This document shows, piece by piece, positions 33,964 through 45,191 of a DNA stretch of 64,000 bases. Source of the DNA: Isoetes taiwanensis (lineage: Eukaryota; Streptophyta; Lycopodiopsida; Isoetales; Isoetaceae); assembly GCA_021234155.1 (NCBI GenBank), contig JAJEKV010000031.1, positions 6,712,748 to 6,776,747 of the forward strand, written 5' to 3'. The notes beneath the pieces were generated by a model, which did not search any database, was not told the origin of the DNA, and saw only the letters and a list, made by a program, of their open reading frames with translations. Both the position numbers and the translations under genes were made by a program. The first letter of the stretch is position 1. The number at the start of each line of letters is the position of its first letter.

Positions 33964-34900
33964 ATGGCCACTTATGTAGCCTCGTGCCCAGACCCCCACT
34001 TGGAGGGAGACATCACCCAAGCCCAGCCCCAAGCCCAGCCCGCCTGGAAGAACCAGGGGGAGGGACCGCTGCCAAAACGGCTCCGACCGGATAGCAAGGA
34101 CAAGGGAGAAACCTCTTCCATGAGGAAAGAGGCCTGGGCCAAGGCCCAATCTATGAGATTGACCCGGGAGACAGATGAATGCTGCTCAGGCCTGACAATG
34201 CACCAAGGGCAGGCGCAGATGCAGACGAAGGCCTTGAAACAAATGGAGGCAGGAATTGAGAGCAACAAGATCCGGATTGCAGGCTTGTCAGAAGAGATGC
34301 ACTCTTCGGCGTCCCACGTGCTCAAAAGGCAGTTGGCAGCAGAGAGGCAACGAATTGCAAAGACGGAGACCTGCATGCAGCAGTTAGAAGTTAGAAGACG
34401 GGCTTTGCTTGGCACACTTTGAGAGGCAATAGGAGAAGCGGGGTCATGCTGACCTGCGAGCTCACATGGACTCCCTCCTCACCACCATATAGACCATGGC
34501 ATAGGACAAGCAATGTGCTGAGCAGGATATAGTGGCAACCATCTCCTGCCTCCAGTCAGAAGCTGAGGGGGCTGCCACCACAATGCGAAGCGTCCGGGCC
34601 GCCTTCGAAGCGAGCCAGACAGAGCTGACAACCCTACAGAGTAGGGCTGAGACACAAGATCAGGAGATACCGGAGCTCTGGGCAACCGTTGCCCAGCAAG
34701 ACAGGGGCCTCCATGCCAAGGTCCATGAACAATTGTTGCAATGCACGAATGAGTTGGCCAGACAACAGAAATTTCAACTAGAGCTAGGCTCCCAACTTCA
34801 GGCAGCAGAGGCTGCAGCACGGGACCAGACAAGCCCACATGCCCAGCAGCCTGCAAGGTGCCAACTAGGGAGACAGACAACACCTACTCCATCTCGAGCA
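33964..34900 (+). CDS. Coiled-coil ORF1-like protein of a LINE (broken)
   Basis: An ATG at 33,964 opens a 152-codon frame with a Gln/Lys/Pro-rich head containing PLPKRLRPDSKDK, a possible nuclear signal. Heptad-like helices follow (KALKQMEAGIESNKIRIAGL, LKRQLAAERQRIAKTE). After stops at 34,422 and about 34,495, a second frame (34,532-34,850) continues the coiled coil (CLQSEAEGAATTMRSVRAAF and onward). This resembles the ORF1 chaperone-type proteins of non-LTR elements, though no RRM or zinc knuckle is seen. It is contiguous with the LINE C-terminus that follows, so the two belong to one element. The GC content is well above that of the neighbours. Confidence 0.5.
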
Positions 34901-34949
34901 CCATACCCCCCTTGCTGTGAACAGCCCACACACCCCAGACAACAATCAT

Positions 34950-35640
34950 CACCTGTTGGGACAGACCACTCTTGCAAGAGTGGGATGCACCCACTCTTGC
35001 AAAGCCCAAAACAGAGCACTACCACACGCAGGTTAATCCGTCGCTTGAACATGGCCCCCACCAGTATTTGAAGGCACACATCTCTACCAAGAAACAGAGA
35101 GCTATAGCTGCAATAAGGACAGGGTCCCACCATCTCAGAATTGAGACAGGCCGCTGGGGTACGGATGGAGGGCAGGGAATCTCCCGGCATGAGAGATTAT
35201 GCCAGTGCTGTCACATGCAGATAGTAGAAGATGAACACCATGCTCTACAGGAATGCCCAGCATATGCACACATCCGAGCAGCTCATGCCGATCTCAGATG
35301 CTCTGAGATAGCAATTCATCAGCTGCTGGCTTCGCCAATGGTTGCACGTCTCGCATCCTACATTCTGCAAGTCTCCACCGTCAGGGAGTCCCTCACAGCA
35401 CAGGGAATTTGAGCGCCCAAATAGGGCCTCTCAACGCCTACTACAAGGGTTTTTCCTCCCACATGGGGGTTTTTTCATCCCAGTGGCAGAGACACATTGT
35501 ACAGGGTTTCTGTGGTTTTCTTTTGTGTTTGAAAACTTTCCGCTATATTGTATCACCGTCTTATAGGCCAGTTGGCCTCCGTGGACGTGGCCTCCGTGGA
35601 CGTTAAAATAAACTTCCTTCCTTCCTTCCTTCCTTCTAAA
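34950..35640 (+). mobile_element. LINE 3' end, copy B (CTTC microsatellite tail)
   Basis: The frame to 35,412 encodes VNPSLEHGPHQYLKAHI, RTGSHHLRIETGRW, CQCCHMQIVEDEHHALQ and CPAYAHIR. It is homologous along its length to copy C on the opposite strand at 42.2-42.6 kb. The 3' UTR has the shared TATAGGCCAGTTGGCCTCC and GTGGACGT phrases (the latter partly duplicated) and ends in (CTTC)n at about 35,612-35,636. The endonuclease and RT are missing between the coiled-coil ORF and this C-terminus. Confidence 0.75.
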
Positions 35641-36061
35641 CCTTCTTTTCCTTTAATTGCTTCGTAGAAGCTTTGTTTGGAAGTCACTATGTTGACGTTT
35701 GAAAGACCCCTTGTCATGGTATCTCACAATTTAGCATCACTTTGCTCCTTTCATTTCCATTCCCTATTCATTCTTGAACTTGCCCCTTGCTACGTACCAT
35801 AATCCCCTAGCCATTATTTCCATCCCTATATCCATACCATATTTTTATCCCATGTTCACCATTTTGCCATGAATCCACTCCTTGAATACTTTTGCCTAGA
35901 CCATTTTCTTATTTTCCCATGCATAACCCTTGGGACTATTTACCTTCATCATTTTTGCTTTCCACCCCACAATCCTTGTTTTGTAATTTCTCACCTTTGC
36001 CATTTTGTACACTATTCATTTCAACCATGTTGCTATTTTCCATGATCCAACCATTTGAAGA

Positions 36062-38792
36062 TCATTAAAAAGAGCTAAGGGAATATTGGATTTAATCCAT
36101 ACTGACTTGTGTGGCCCTATAAACGTGACAAGTATGGCTGAACATAAATATTTTATGACCTTCATAGATGACTTTAGCAGAAAGACAAAATGCTATTGTC
36201 TAAAAACAAAAGATCAGGCTTATGAAGCATTAAAACTTTATATTGCTGAAGTAGAACTTGAAACAGGAAGAAGAGTCAAGTGCATTAGATCAGACAGAGG
36301 GTGTGAATATCTCTTTTATGAGTTCAAGTTGTTTTGTGCAAGAAGAGGCATTAAAAGGCAATTGACATGTAGATATTCTCCTCAACAAAACGGAGTAGTT
36401 GAGAGGAAAAATAGAACCCTGCTTAATGCAGTAAGATCAATGTTGAAGTATTCAGGATTACCAGATTATACTTGGGATGAAGCTCTTGAAACTGCAGTAT
36501 ATATTAAGAATATCTTGCCATCTGTTAGCACAAAGGGGACAGTACCTGAAATGTTATGGTCAGGAAAATTACCTAATTATGAAAATCTAGGGGCCTATGG
36601 ATGTTTGGCTTTTGCACATGTACCAGAGCAGTTAAGAAGAAAACTTGATGACAGAGCATACATTACATACTTAGTGGGATATGACACAAATTCAAAGGCA
36701 TACAGACTCTATAGAGAAATAATTGTAAGTAGAGATGTGGTATTTGATGAGCATCAGTTCTATAGAAAAATTTCAAGGGTGAATGAGACAGATAAAAGGG
36801 AAAGTGAACAAGGTATTAATATAGAGGAAAAGTTAGCAGAACCAGACAAAGGGGTAGATAAAATTGAACAAAAGGATGTGATCAATGATTTTGAAGATGA
36901 AGACACAGTTGAAACGAAGGATAAAAACATAATGCATGATGGTTTAAATGATGAAGAAAAGTATTCAAACAAATTTGAGGAAGGCACGTTTGCAGGTGAC
37001 GAAATGGAAAGACATGTTCACAAAATGAACATACTCATGACAAACAAAAGGGAAAAGGCAGAAGAACTGAAGCTCAAATCTTGAAGGACGAGAATCAAGG
37101 TTTAGTTAAGTTGCATGAAAGAACTGAGTTGGGAAGGAGCAGAAGACTCCAGCATCATGAAGCTGAAATAGAGAATATCTTTGATATTCTTATTTTGGAA
37201 AACTGTGACCTGCCAAAGAATTATAATGAAGCAGTAAGTGGAACACATTCAAGGCAATGGCTTAAAGCTATACAAGAAGAGATGCATGCATTCCAAAGGA
37301 CAGGCACTTATGAGGTGGTTGACAAACCTAAAGATAAAAATATTATAGGAAACAAATGGATTTTTAGAATAAAGCCTGGAGTAGATGGAAAATTAGCAAA
37401 ATTCAATGCTAGGCTGGTAGCACAGGGATTTTCACAGCAAAAGGGGAAGGACTTTGATGAAACCTTTTCTCCTTTAGTGAAAATAAATAGTTTAAGAATA
37501 TTGCTTGCCATAGCTAACTCATGTGATCTTGAAATACATCACATGGATGTCAGCACAACATTCTTGAATGCAAGAAGAAGAAGTTTATTTGAAACAAGCA
37601 CCAGGATTTGAAGAAGAAGAGGGGAAGGTATGGAAATTGAAAAGAGCTGTGTATGGATTAAGGCAATCTCCAAGAGAATGGTATAAGTGCATGGACAGAT
37701 ACTTGCAAGAGCAAGGATTCGAAAAATTAAATTATGATGGGAACTTGTATAAGTTCAGAAATGGAGAAGAATTGGTGCATTATAGCATTATATGTGGATG
37801 ATAACATCATGGTGGCAAAAGGGATAAAAATCTTACTCAAATGCAAAGAAATACTCAATAACAGGTTTCAAATGTCTGACCTTGGTGAATTAAAAAGATT
37901 CTTGGGCATTGAAGTATACAGGAACAGAAATAGCAGACTTCTGGCTCTAAGCCAACAACCACATATTCAAAACATGTTGAGCAGGTTTGGAATGAAAGAT
38001 TGTAATATAGCAAGTACCCCTATTGTGCCAGATCACAAAATTTCGAAGAAGATGAGCCCTCAAACTGAAGAAGAACAAAAACAAGTGGAGGAAGTGCCAT
38101 ATAGATCATTAATTGGATGTTTGTCATATGTTGCAAATTGTACAAGACCTGACATAGCATTTGCTGTAAATCTTTTGAGCAGATACAATCATGTTCCTGG
38201 AAGAGCACACTGGATTGCAGCTAAGAGAATTTTGAGGTATTTAAAAGGTACTGTGCATTTTGGCATTATGTACAACACATGTGAGTTAAATTTAAAAGCA
38301 TATTGTGATGCTGACTGGGGAGGGGATCTTGATCAAAGAAGATCTACATCAGGTTATGTAAGAATGTTGGGAGGTGCACCAGTTGCTTGGAAATGCAAAA
38401 AACAGGGCAGCATTGCTTTGTCAAGTGCTAAAGCAGAATATAACTCTGCCTCGTTAGCAGTAAAAGAAATTGTATGGGAGAGAAAACTTATGAATGAACT
38501 TGGATTTATTCAGCAAAATCCTACCGTGATGTACTGTGATAGTACTAGCTACATAGCTATGTCAAAGAATCCAGTTTTGCATGAAAGGTCTAAACATATA
38601 GAGATGGAGATTCATTTTCTAAGAGATATGGTGGAGAAGAATCAGGTTCACTTGACATATATCAGTACAAAAGAACAACTGGCTGATATATTAACCAAGG
38701 CATTAGCAGTGACAAAATTTGAAGAACTAAGAAGTTTATTAAAGTGCTGCAATTCAAAAATATTACATGAAGGGGAGAATGATGAAGTTTGA
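36062..38792 (+). pseudogene. Ty1/copia polyprotein (integrase-RT-RNase H), frameshifted
   Basis: The order integrase then RT then RNase H is that of copia. Integrase (36,086-36,760): HTDLCGP, FIDDFSR (D), IRSDRG (D), QQNGVVERKNR (E), then YGCLAF. A charged linker follows (about 36,780-37,200). RT: WIFRIKPGVDGKLAKFNARL, GKDFDETFSPLVK, VYGLRQSPREWY, LYVDDNIMVAK (catalytic YVDD, about 37,790). RNase H: YCDADWGGD, SSAKAEYNS, CDSTSYIAMSKNPV, HERSKHIEM, then KEQLADILTKAL. Frame changes at about 37,080, 37,575 and 37,785 break it, and it begins abruptly without gag, protease or a 5' LTR. A purine tract AAGGGGAGAA at 38,773 follows RNase H, as in a polypurine tract, but no LTR could be confirmed. 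Confidence 0.93.
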
Positions 38793-40065
38793 TCATGTAA
38801 TATTTGAATTATCTCAGGGATTGCCGACACTAGTGCAGAGGTTCATGTTATTCAAGGATAGGTTAAGATTGGAAACAGTGCATGTTGCATTATAAGGTCA
38901 AAGGAGAGACATGCCAACATGTGGTATAAGTCGAAGAAAAATCTATATGATCATTTATCATATATGAACTAGCTTATTTGAAGATAAGGTCATTATCCTA
39001 ATTGTGAAATTATTTTGTGAAATTATTTTAGAAGGTCGAGACCTTTTTGGGTATGACCATGTTAGTCAAATGAAATGGTTACAGTATATCTGAAAGGGGA
39101 GATCGGTCCGGCTAATCAGCCAGACCCAAGAGATAAAAATAAGAAGCATTAACAGTAATAATTGGATTGGAAGCTTGCATGTTCAGGTTGCATATTGAAT
39201 CAAAGATTGAGCTTGTGCTGTCAAAAGGAAAAGTCAATATTGCTACAGTAATCCGGTCAAAACCAAATGAACAGTGAATTTCGATATAATGATGAAGGTT
39301 TGATGAAAATATTGTGAGTCATATTATTATCTTGATACCATTGCTAGCCTAGTGTTTTTTGCTCTATAGAAACTTGAATAGTATTTTCAAGTGTCGTCAA
39401 AGGAATAATTTAGACAATTTTTTCTTCAAGCTCAAAGCTTTTATTACCTAAAATGTTCCTTAATCTTTGAATTAGCAGCAAATGTTTCGAAACATGAGTA
39501 ACACATTATTCTCTCTTTAGACAATCAGTAAGCGATATGGTTACACCTGTTGAATTGGCAGCGAATGTTTCAGAAACATGAGTACCACCATTTTCTCTCT
39601 TTACATAATCAGGAAGCACTATGGGTGTCATCTGCTGTAAGTACCAATATAAATCATGTGTTTAGCATTTAAAATCTCACTAAATTTAAAGACATGGTCC
39701 TACAAAAAATCACAGGCATAAAGACAGGAGATCCCCAAGGGATCCCCAACAGGATTTCATGTTTTTAAACATAGAGAAATAATCTACCATCAAATCAATC
39801 CTAAACTTATTGGGCCGAGTAAGCACATCATAATTGCAACATGCAAGACAGAGGCTATATCCTTTTATGTGTGGCAAAGCATTTCCACTACTCCTGATTA
39901 AAATTAGACTAAATGGAGAGGGAGACGACATGCATGCAAAAGACACAAACCAATTACATAATGTGCACTGCAAGATTGGAACTCTCTGCATGCAAAAAAA
40001 ATTGAACATCCTTAAAAATTATAACCATCCAAGGACGACGTGTCAACACAAACAACTAAATATAC
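38793..40065. other. No gene; one 80-bp direct duplication
   Basis: A segment of about 80 bp beginning GAATTRGCAGC is repeated at about 39,470 and 39,553 (shared GAAACATGAGTA and TTCTCTCTTTA). Possible copia 3' LTR sequence (38,783 onward) could not be bounded. Otherwise nothing was found. Confidence 0.4.
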
Positions 40066-40257
40066 CTGGCCAAAACCTCGTCAAGGTTCTCCAAGTAGAC
40101 ATGGCTAATTGCATAGAATTCTTTTCGGGCTTCCATGTAAATGGGTAATGATGAAACCCATGGTGGTAAATGAGCCAATCGAACATTTGCAAACAAGTGT
40201 AGCACAGGGGCTGTAGTGTGAATTCCAAGCTGCATATCCTCTTTTCTGAAGTCTCCA
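40066..40257 (-). CDS. Orphan candidate exon of unknown gene
   Basis: A 192-nt minus-strand stretch is open throughout, preceded by an AG (ATATGACAG) and ended by CAG|GTATATT. It encodes 63 full codons plus split codons at both ends, including VRLAHLPPWVSSLPIYMEAR and KEFYAISHVYLENLDEVLAR, which looks like real protein. I do not recognise the family. A pyrimidine-rich CATGCAG acceptor 50-90 bp further on leads to sequence that soon stops. It may be one surviving exon of a gene or a captured fragment. Confidence 0.35.
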
Positions 40258-40589
40258 CTGTCATATCATACAATGGTCTCCTCCAAGTTATGGTTCTGAT
40301 AAAGAGGTGACCTCCCCAAATCAAGAAAGTCGGTAAAAACATTGAACTTCAACAAAAACATTGCATGTTGTTAAATGTTGTTCATCTATGCAGAAAGGAA
40401 GCTTTTCTAAGGCCTCAGTAGTCCCGTATTTTGCAGCTGCATCTAGAGAATATCAAATTTATAAACTCAATTCCATTCTGACTAACCTTACAACTACATA
40501 CATACTATATCTAAGGATGCATACACTGATACCCAAGGCCTCTACAATGATTTCATGTTACATTAACCAGTACACAGGCCAACTATTTT

Positions 40590-41290
40590 TCCTACCAAAA
40601 CAAAAGCCAATGAACATATGTTAAGTTTAACTGCAGCTTAGTCAGGATCTGTGCAACAAAGCCATCTTTAGCTAGAACAAGAAGTGCACGACTAGCAGGT
40701 GCATGAATGCAATCAAGTTCTGAGGGACACAATACTGTTTTTAAATAAAATCTGACCAGAGATAAAAGGAATATCACCCTTGCAGCAATTGGGAGAACTT
40801 GGCCCAATTATTCTCCCTAAGGAACCATGATAATGCACAAATCCATAATTTGTACATGCATTCTTCCATCCTGAAATGAGAAACAGAAGAGCTTGCTACC
40901 GATTTTGTAGGGCAACAAACAAAAGATGAAGTAACTTACTGAGAGTTGTTACTGAATCGTGCGGTTATCACAAGTTCACCATGCTGGATATATCCTGCAA
41001 TTAATGCACTCTAAAGTATGGCACTTTGATTGGGCAATTCACTGAATCTCTATTTTGTATTGCATCATAGACTTTACGTGCTGTCTCAAAGCTATCACAT
41101 TTTGTATACATATCAAACAGAGCATTACAAATTGTAATACAGCCCTAATGCCATTATTAGCATGCACCGCCTTGTGGGCATAACTGTAACCTTGCTCCAT
41201 AAATGCCGCAAGCCCAAGCTGGATCCTAACCCAAGAGAAGTCCTTGCATCCCCACCAATGCACACAATGGGGATGCTAACACGTTTACAT
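40590..41290 (-). pseudogene. PPR-protein pseudogene fragment
   Basis: The minus strand at about 41,125-41,000 reads ICNALFDMYTKCDSFETARK then VYDAIQNRDSV, and shortly after SALIAGYIQHGEL in another frame. This is a textbook run of PPR motifs (PLS type). Further out the coding is scrambled (41,263-41,160 and 40,807-40,592). It is frameshifted in several places. PPR proteins bind organellar RNA; this copy cannot make one. Confidence 0.7.
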
Positions 41291-41299
41291 TATCAGCTC

Positions 41300-42030
41300 C
41301 CTTGGATGTCCCATAAGATACTTTCATGCTAACGATCCACATTCTTAACAATAACTAAGCGGGCCGGGCATATTCGAGTGCTTGCAGGGACATGCACTAC
41401 AATGATAATATTCCATGAAAATTCGTTTGTTTCTGACAATTTATGAGAATTATGTCTTGCATCTTCTTAATGCCCCACACTTGCTGTAGAGCTCTAACAC
41501 AAATAATTGTTGTTATTTAGCACACCTACTTGCCCTTTCAAGATGGAACAAACTAGTCTATAGCAATACCAATGCAGCAAGTCAATCGAAATTCTAAAAC
41601 TAACCAAAGTTAATAAAATGAATAAGTGCCTTACATTTTCATTCAAAAGCAAAAAGTTTCTAAGGTAACTAACCAGATACTTGGAGACCTTTGCAATTGC
41701 AAGAATCATCTCAGAATGCTCTTATGAATAAAATGTAATGAAAATTATATTTACCGTGTCGTTGTGACGGTGCCCTATGCAAGTCGAAGAAAGCATATAT
41801 AGGATGATCTAGAAGCTCATCCATTTGATTGATTTGCATAGCTATAATGTAGCAAATGGAGTCTCCAAGTCTGATAGTTTGTCATGGCAAAAAAACTCTA
41901 AAATCAGAGAACATTGCACTTTGATAATTGAAAGAAGTATGCAAGTTGTTCTTGGTCAAAGAAAATAAAGTATGATAAAAATAAAGTATGGCGCAAAAAA
42001 TACACAGGAACAGAGAACACAGAATAAAAA
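41300..42030. other. No gene recognised
   Basis: AT-rich sequence between the PPR pseudogene and the LINE tail. The frame at 41,709-41,494 (-) has no motif. Confidence 0.35.
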
Positions 42031-42640
42031 TATAGAATAGAATAGATTTTTTATCGTCCACGGAGACCAATTGGCCTATGGGACCCAAACAAAAAGAGAG
42101 CAGCAAGCGTATTACTGTTAGGATTAAAAAACCCCAGCCCCGAAGGGTTTTCGAGGGAAAAACCTTCGCAATAATAAGTATGCTGGCATGCTGTACAATT
42201 GTATAGAACAGTTCAATACTGTCCCGGAGGACACAACTGAGTCCGTGCATCCATAACCTCCTGGAGGTAAGATTCCAACAAACCCACTAAAGCCGTATTC
42301 AATAACTCATGCAACGGTTGGGCAGGCACTAGTAATCGAACATACCGCTCTCGGATATGGGCAAACGCTGGGCAGATCTGGAGAGCATGACATTCATCCT
42401 CAATGGCGCCCTGGTGGCAACACTGGCAAAGCCTTTCCTCCCGTGCTTCCCGAGCCCAACGCCCTGTCTCAATGCAGAGGCGATGTGCACCCGTGCGAAT
42501 GGAAGCTATAAGTTTGAGCTTCTTCATGGGCAAATGGGTGTACAAGTACTGGTGTGGGCCTCTCGTGAGCCTAGGATTGACTTGCTGCTGATAGTGTGCC
42601 AGCTTAACGTGCGTCAGAGCATCTGCATCCCAGAGCATCT
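42031..42640 (-). mobile_element. LINE 3' end, copy C (minus strand)
   Basis: The frame 42,638-42,213 encodes VNPRLTRGPHQYLYTHL, RTGAHRLCIETGRW, CQCCHQGAIEDECHALQ and ICPAFAHIRERYVRLL, matching copies A and B. The 3' UTR contains the stem AAAACCC...GGGTTTT and CCATAGGCCAATTGGTCTCC, then a TTCTA tail (42,031-42,046 as TAGAA on the plus strand). It is 5' truncated at about 42,640. Confidence 0.8.
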
Positions 42641-43686
42641 GCTACCATATTCATTAAGCATAAGAACTCCACTTGAAGACTGAAGAACTCTGATTTACAT
42701 TAACATGAAATAAGATATAAAAATAATATAATGTTAAACCTGATCAAGGAAAAACTATACTGCCAAAAGCTCTCCATGAATGACCAGAAGGAAGCTGAGA
42801 AGGTACTGAAGCAAAAAGTCGAAAGAGTGGTTCTGCATTATATCGAAAATGAAGAAGTTTTATTAAATAGATATAGGAGTACTGAAATACAAAAAGCCAA
42901 TGTTTGTGAATGCACAGAAAAAAGACAAATAAAAAAATGGAATGCTGCTTAAAGTGGTATGGTACTAGCAAACATGTTGAAGATTGTCCTAACAAAGACA
43001 CTACAAGAGAAAATCAAGTCCGACAAGCACCTGGTTAGAAGCACAGCTAAACAAGGCATTATAAGCAGAACCGCCGTGTTAGAAAAGTCATTTAAGATTC
43101 CCTTAGGATGTAGGTTCTAAAGCCCATCTTGCTCCTTCCGATCTAGCTCCATCTCCGAGTAATTGCATGCAATAGCCTCTTCCTATTTCTGAGCCACCAT
43201 TTTGCCTTCATTCCCTCAACAATTTGCAATGCAGATTCAAACTAGAGCTGATAGAATAAGCTGCTTATACTGGCCTCTCCCTGCATTGCTCGAGCTACAG
43301 CCTGAGCCACCATTGCCAGAACACCGGTTAGCCAGTTTTCGGAGTGGGTGCTCACCAACAAAAAATGACCGCCTGTTTACAGCCAATAATGAGTTTGGAG
43401 CAGTTATTGGCATATTCTGGCCTATATTAGCATATACATAGAATATGCCATAAACCCCACATGGACGAGGGTTTGCCCCTTAGGACCAACCCAGAAAGGA
43501 CTAAAGTCGTAGCAGAGACTTATAAATAGAAGCTGAACTTCAGTTACACATATCTCTGCAAGCAGAGCTCCGATTCAGATAGATAATACCTTTTACGTCA
43601 TATAGAGAGGGAAGGATACAAATTTGGTTGCAAGGGTAGAACATATCATGTGATAAGGTCTGTCTTTTATTTTTAGCAGGATTGCC
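42641..43686. other. No gene recognised
   Basis: The 73-codon frame at 42,731-42,952 (+) is Lys/Glu-rich without a motif. The rest up to the Harbinger element shows nothing. Confidence 0.35.
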
Positions 43687-43689
43687 TAA

Positions 43690-45188
43690 GGCCGGATGTC
43701 CACTAAACGACAGTTTTAGAAATTACGTGGCTTTTTTTTTTTCCGGCGGAAATGGAAAGTTGCCGGCAAATATGCTACCCTATAATTCCACTAAGCGGCA
43801 ACACCATAATACGTCACGAACACCACCGTGGATGCCTTCATTTTTTCATCTCTCTTTGCACAAATTCGTCTTCCCTCACAAATTCGTTTTCCCTCAGAAA
43901 TGGAGAGAAAACATATTATTGCAATTGCAGCTTTCATATACTACTGATTCAAAACATTTCTGGATGATACTTCTATTGCAGCTGCAACCGCTTCACATTT
44001 AGACAAAAAACAAGATACTGAAGTTTCTTAAAAATAAACAATGATAAACAAATAAAATACAAACAAACCAAAGATAAACGAATAGAAATTGTTATTGAAG
44101 TTTATCAAAATGTACTTTCTCACCTTGAATAAACTGCTCCATCGCTTGCGACAAGCTTCATGATCCTTGTTAAAATTAGGATGTTGAGCAACTAGCTTCA
44201 CAAACACGGACCTCCATAGATTAACTCCTTGCTTGGGAGGTTTCGAAAATTCTTCTTGCATTTCTCCACGCACGTGAATAAGAGATACAGTCCATTTATC
44301 TTCCCATCTCATCTTTGTGGATTTCTCTGCGGAATTATCTTCCTGTCCTTCAAGGTCTACAACTACAGCTTGTTTTTTCTTTTCTTTATGTGGTGTCTCT
44401 TCTTTTAGAGGTCTGCCACGTTTTTTCTTTGGAGCAGGGGCAGTAGCAGCAGAAGGGATTTTTAGGACATCAATACTAGCAGGTTGAGTTAAGAGACGAG
44501 CAGATTGAGTTGGGAGATGAGCAGTACTCATTGGTGCAGAAAAAACTCCAGCAAATGAAGCACCAGAGTGTGGCATCATCCAAGAGTTTGCAGGGAGTCC
44601 ATGACTATTGAATCCGTGAATGGCTAATGAAGAATGACTTCCAGCCATGGATGCTGGAATGGTAGGACTCATCAACGAAGTAAAATTCGGTGCAATTTGA
44701 CCAATTCCTGTTGCCATAGCAGTGGAGAAAGTAGGCTGATAAGGAACATAATTCAAACCTGATGGAAGAATAGAAGCACCTGCATGTGTCGGGGATTGTG
44801 AGGATGACACAAACGCAGATTCCTGGAATTCTTCCATGGTGACTGTCTTTCTTGCAAGATTCAGCAAACTTCAGCATCAATCCAACTAATATGATATGCC
44901 TTGAATAGCCCGCCAAAATGTAGAAGATCATCGTAGGCGCTGAGATGGATGCTGTTGATGCTGAGATGGATGCTATTGCCATCGATTTTTCATTGTACCG
45001 GGCAGATTTTTCATTGTACCGAGCAATATTGCCTGGTAGAGAAAAAATACAACGGCAGCATAAAATGTTATGCCAAGTTGGCGTCTACCGCCCTCAATGG
45101 AAAGACATGTAAACTGCCATCGATGCCGTGGAATTTTTTTTATTGGAGTTGGTATTAATTTTTTGTTGATGTTAATGGAAATTCGGCC
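43690..45188. mobile_element. 1.5-kb PIF/Harbinger-type element with TAA target duplication
   Basis: The left end GGCCGGATGTCCACTAAA (43,690) and the right end, read inward, GGCCGAATTTCCATTAA (45,188) are imperfect inverted repeats. TAA flanks both (43,687-43,689 and 45,189-45,191). A 3-bp TWA duplication with GGCC-type ends is the Harbinger signature. The only gene inside is the SANT/Myb-like ORF on the minus strand. The DDE nuclease is absent, so the element needs help in trans. Confidence 0.75.
44124..44837 (-). CDS. SANT/Myb-like DNA-binding protein, exon 1 (Harbinger accessory protein)
   Basis: The ATG at 44,837 lies in an ideal context (ACCATGG). The protein has a Ser/Pro/Ala-rich N-terminal half, then an AT-hook/NLS-like KKKRGRPLKEE with KEKKKQ (about residues 130-155). 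A trihelix/SANT-like domain follows: RWEDKWTVSLIHVRGEM, VNLWRSVFVKL and KDHEACRKRWSSLFK. A GTGAGA donor after SLFK (44,124) fits an intron within the SANT region, as in many trihelix genes. No second exon is recognisable before the left terminus. In PIF/Harbinger elements such Myb-like proteins carry the nuclease to the ends. The frame is uninterrupted, so it could still be expressed. Confidence 0.6.
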
Positions 45189-45191
45189 TAA

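Noticed and set aside
36760-37511. Minus-strand ORFs opposite the copia polyprotein
   Set aside because: Antisense shadows of the integrase-RT linker and RT coding sequence.
38783-39130. Copia 3' LTR after the AAGGGGAGAA tract
   Set aside because: A TG start is possible, but no second LTR copy or CA end with a target duplication could be located, so it is not called as a feature.
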